A stretch of DNA of 64,000 bases from Brachionus plicatilis (taxonomy: Eukaryota > Rotifera > Eurotatoria > Ploima > Brachionidae), in NCBI GenBank assembly GCA_010279815.1, contig QEOQ01000180.1, forward strand, positions 1,461,214 through 1,525,213, given 5' to 3'. Each line of letters opens with the position of its first letter. The first letter of the stretch is position 1. The translations under genes and the position numbers were made by a program. Positions 60,913-64,000 of this stretch are shown here, piece after piece. The notes below the pieces were generated by a model, which did no database searches, was not told the origin of the DNA, and saw nothing but the letters and a program-made list of their open reading frames with translations.

Positions 60913-63523
60913 TATTGATTCTATCAATTTAATATTTTTCCGATTTTTTGTATTTATCTTAAGCAAAAAATGTGACTGAAATTTAAAAACTCTTGTTTTA
61001 ATGACCGACCTTAAAATTAGAAATTAGTAATAAGTTTTTGTTTTATTTGCTGTTAAGCCGATGAATCAACTCGAAATTTTTAATCAAATTTTTTATTTTA
61101 TTTTAAATTTTTTGTTTTATCTCTAATTATGGGTCTTATCTTTAATTTTATTATCACTAGTACCAATATTTCCAAAATAATTTGAAATGTATGCTCGTGA
61201 ATTTTAATCATAAAATAAAAATCAGAAAATTATTAAACCGGACTTGGTTGTAAATAATTCATTAAATAAATGACAGAATTAAAAAAAATTTCAAATTTTC
61301 GGTCAAAATGATTTGCACAATTTCTTATCAGCTATTAATTTCATAAATTTTCAATTTATCTTTTTATTAAACACAACAGAATATTCAGGAAATTTAAACT
61401 AAAAATTTAGTTGACACTTTTTCTTGGAGAAAATTTTGTTCTTTTTTCAATCAGGCACTTAATCGAAGAAAATCATTTTAAAACTTTTAAAAGGATTTTA
61501 GTTTACTTTTTTATCTACGCTTAATTATTAAGGTATTTTTTTTTTTTAATATTTTTGATAAAAAAACCGATAACAATAAGAAAATGATTTAAATGATCAA
61601 CCATTTTTGGACCAAATGGCTTCAAACATTGATAAGCTATTTCAGATAAAATATTTTTAATACCTTTTTTATTTAAAAAAAGATAAGATATTTTAGTCTG
61701 ATTTTTTTGAATTGCATCTTGAGTACATTGATTGAAAAAATGAGCAGTTTTTTATGATATTTAATAAAAAAAATTGTATTTTTGACACCTTATCGAATTT
61801 TAAGACTTTTTCTTTTAAATTAAATATTTTTTAAAATGAAAAAAATATAAAAACGAGCACCAAAAAGCCTCCGACTTTTGAATGTCAACTAATACGAGTA
61901 AATAAAAAGTCATTTTGAAAAGAATAATGAAAGAATACTTTTAACTGTTAAACATTATTAAAGATTAATTAATTATTTTTATCATTCAATTAAAAAATGA
62001 TCTAATATAGCAAAATATTTTTTACAATGTTAAATTTTTTTTATAAAAAGTGAATTTTAATCGTTTATCTTTTAAAATGATGTTAAATATTTAAAAAATT
62101 AAAATTGACTCCGAGGGAATTTATTATAAATAGTACGTTTAAGGTTTATGTGTTATAGCATAAAAATTTACAGTTACAGAAATTTTCTATTTTTTTCTGA
62201 AAAAAAAACAGAATCTTCATATCAAAATGATTTACATGAAAATTATGGCTTTAATACAAAATTATTTGACGGCTTTGAATTGGATTTATTAGATGAATAT
62301 GTAAAATAAAAAACTCAAGGCTTCTAAAAATTTTTGAAAATATTTTAACACATTAAATAAGCTGTCTTTTTTAATAATTATTCATAGCTAAGGATAATTT
62401 CAGCTAGTTTAACAGAAGGTCTTGATTATAAAAAATTATCTAATTATTCTTCTTTTTGATGCATTGGAACCTTCTTATAATTAATATATCAATTCAATTT
62501 AATAATTTTTTTCTAATATATTGTAATATTAACCTATAAATACTGCTTGTATTTCATGAACACCTCAATATCCTGAAGATAATTCAGTTTATATTTATTG
62601 TAAAATCTTATATGACGACAGCTTTGTTTCTTTCGATGATACTGTTTGGCTGATGTTCATACCACCTGTAAGTCGCTTCCAAATTCAAATGCTTGAAAAG
62701 CTTCCAGTTTAAAAAGTAAATATCTAACTACTCGATTATGCCTATCAAAATATTGCTTTTTTCTTCCAAAACGAAGTTTTTTAAATCAAAAAAATGATTC
62801 TCTAAAAAGATTTCATATAAAATTTCTGTTAATTCTGTTCTGTAAGTTAGTTTTCATCGACAAGTATTTTTAGAAACTTTAGTATATTAAATAAATTAAG
62901 CCTTACTTCGATATAGACTTCGTTCAATTTTTCAACATTTAAAATAATAACTTTCAATATCACATTTTTGTCATTTTTGATTTGAAATTAAAAATTCGGA
63001 TACAGAAATAATATTTAAAATTTTGATACCATCTTTAAAATAAAAAATTGATCTATTTTTTAAAAAATTTTTTAAGTTAAGAATTCTTTAATAATTGAAT
63101 AAATCGAGTGATATTAAGTCTGAGCAATGCGAAAACACAAGCCTATGGCTAAAATTGGAGTTGATTTATTTAACTTACTAAATAATTAACTTTTTTTGAA
63201 TCTTTTTATTTTAATTTTATTATTTCTTCTGAATTTAATTAGTGATTAGTAGTAATAGTAATCTAAGTTTTAAAAAAATATATTCAAAGTATGGGGTTAA
63301 TTTTTAAAAGTTGATATTCTAAAATTTTAATCATATCGTCGAATAACCCTAAGAAACAATGCTTTATAGTTTGTAGTTGTTTTATAGTTTTTCATCAATG
63401 ATTTATCTCTAGGATACCATCAATCATCTATCAATTTAATTTGAAATTGAAAATTCAATTAATTCAAGGGTACCTCATGAGATAATAGTTTAGATGTGAT
63501 GGTCCGACAACTGTTATGATGTC
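60913..63523. other. Divergent intergenic region between PGGHG-like gene and TMEM249-like gene
   Basis: About 2.6 kb, AT-rich. It contains three protein-like open blocks on the plus strand (62196-62667), listed separately. Otherwise nothing is supported. Confidence 0.35.
62196..62667 (+). pseudogene. Possible exons or remnants of an unrecognised gene
   Basis: Three blocks read as protein on the plus strand. Block 1, 62196-62300, contains QNDLHENYGFNTKLFDGFEL and ends at a GTAAAA donor. Block 2, about 62404-62459, follows a TTTCAG and contains SLTEGLDYKKLSNYSS. Block 3, 62560-62667, contains SVYIYCKILYDDSFVSFDD and WLMFIPP and ends at a consensus GTAAGT donor. No start codon or clean phase between blocks was found, and I do not recognise the family. 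It may be a decayed gene, a mobile-element fragment, or a real gene whose small exons I cannot link. Confidence 0.25.
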
Positions 63524-64000
63524 ATGTCACCTAAAGAAGAATATTTAATCACCGTATTAAATAATTTTTTAACTAAAATCAAACACTTGATAGAACCCGA
63601 AACAAAATTAAAATATTTGACCGACCAGAACCCGTTTTATCCATTCACTCAGTCTAACTCGTATCAATTCGTCCTCAACTACAAACTCGGAACCAAAAGC
63701 TTTATAAATTTCCTCTTTGCTTTTTCTAGCTTTATCATTTTTCTATTTACGATAGATAATATTATTTATTCCAATTCAAATTTTTATTTTCTCTTTTGGT
63801 CAGGTGCCGTCGTGGCCTTAATATTCACAATTTATTTTTTTCTACGATTTATAATATTTTTTCAAAACCGAACTTTGATAATCGACGCTTTAAGGCGGAA
63901 ATATTCATTTTATATTGTCGACAATCTCATAATTGAAAACGATTTGCATCAAATTTACATCCGCTTGACCGAAAAAGTAGTTGTTAAAAACCAAACAGTA
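63524..64000 (+). CDS. TMEM249-like two-pass membrane protein, 5' part, running off the window
   Basis: An uninterrupted frame of 159 codons from ATG at 63524 to the window edge with no stop. The conserved start region NPFYPFTQSNSYQFVLNY resembles the YYPFTQ...FVLEY segment of TMEM249. Two hydrophobic helices follow (about residues 62-80 and 93-115), then ALRRKYSFYIVDNLIIE and LHQIYIRLTEK, matching the post-membrane part of TMEM249 (YVRLA-like). Mammalian TMEM249 is an auxiliary component of the sperm CatSper channel. Codons use more C at third positions than the surrounding DNA, which supports real coding. An in-frame TGA lies upstream at 63497. The 3' end and any introns are outside the window. 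The assignment rests on recalled motif similarity. Confidence 0.65.
   Translation, partial: MSPKEEYLITVLNNFLTKIKHLIEPETKLKYLTDQNPFYPFTQSNSYQFVLNYKLGTKSFINFLFAFSSFIIFLFTIDNIIYSNSNFYFLFWSGAVVALIFTIYFFLRFIIFFQNRTLIIDALRRKYSFYIVDNLIIENDLHQIYIRLTEKVVVKNQTV

Overview
This window is AT-rich animal nuclear DNA (roughly three quarters A/T or more), with spliceosomal introns of about 45-60 bp as the common size, long gene-free stretches and small transposon-like repeats. The gene set is metazoan: a Hox3-type homeobox gene with a YPWM hexapeptide, cilium and sperm genes (CCDC151/ODAD3, TMEM249-like), RPA1, GBE1, PNPO, UQCRB, two class IIb histone deacetylases, a collagen-glucosidase relative and a U2 snRNA gene. 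The composition and Hox sequence would suit a small spiralian such as a monogonont rotifer, but the phylum is an inference and not proven here.

Layout. 1-190: end of a hAT-like transposon. 191-8612: no gene seen. 8613-12087 (+): TRIM2/3-like filamin-NHL protein without a RING. 12318-15045 (-): GBE1, with a 248-bp hAT-type MITE in one intron. 15563-21807 (-): HDAC10-like deacetylase, 16 exons plus one duplicated alternative exon. 24681-25590 (+): PNPO. 26516-26704 (+): U2 snRNA. 27591-28066: fold-back repeat. 28213-31871 (-): HDAC6-like deacetylase, 20 exons. 32863-35877 (+): RPA1. 35878-41627: gene-free. 41628-43374 (-): Hox3. 43375-49840: gene-free, with a strong hairpin and diverged tandem repeats. 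49841-52031 (-): CCDC151/ODAD3. 52032-54904: gene-free, with twin perfect palindromes. 54905-55376 (+): UQCRB. 55742-60912 (-): PGGHG-like GH65 protein. 62196-62667: possible remnant exons. 63524-64000 (+): 5' part of a TMEM249-like gene running off the window.

Nearly every multi-exon gene was reassembled by hand from GT-AG junctions; exon lengths keep phase throughout and the joined proteins match their families end to end. The genes do not form one pathway. The most notable system is the class IIb HDAC pair. The upstream-coordinate copy has an intact first deacetylase domain with an HDAC10-type glutamate gatekeeper and a dead second domain. The other copy has a dead first domain, an intact second domain with an HDAC6-type leucine gatekeeper and a ZnF-UBP. 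The HDAC10-like gene also carries two adjacent 60-nt exons encoding alternative versions of the zinc-ligand/gatekeeper segment (Glu versus Lys), separated by only 40 nt. This looks like mutually exclusive splicing of the substrate-specificity site.
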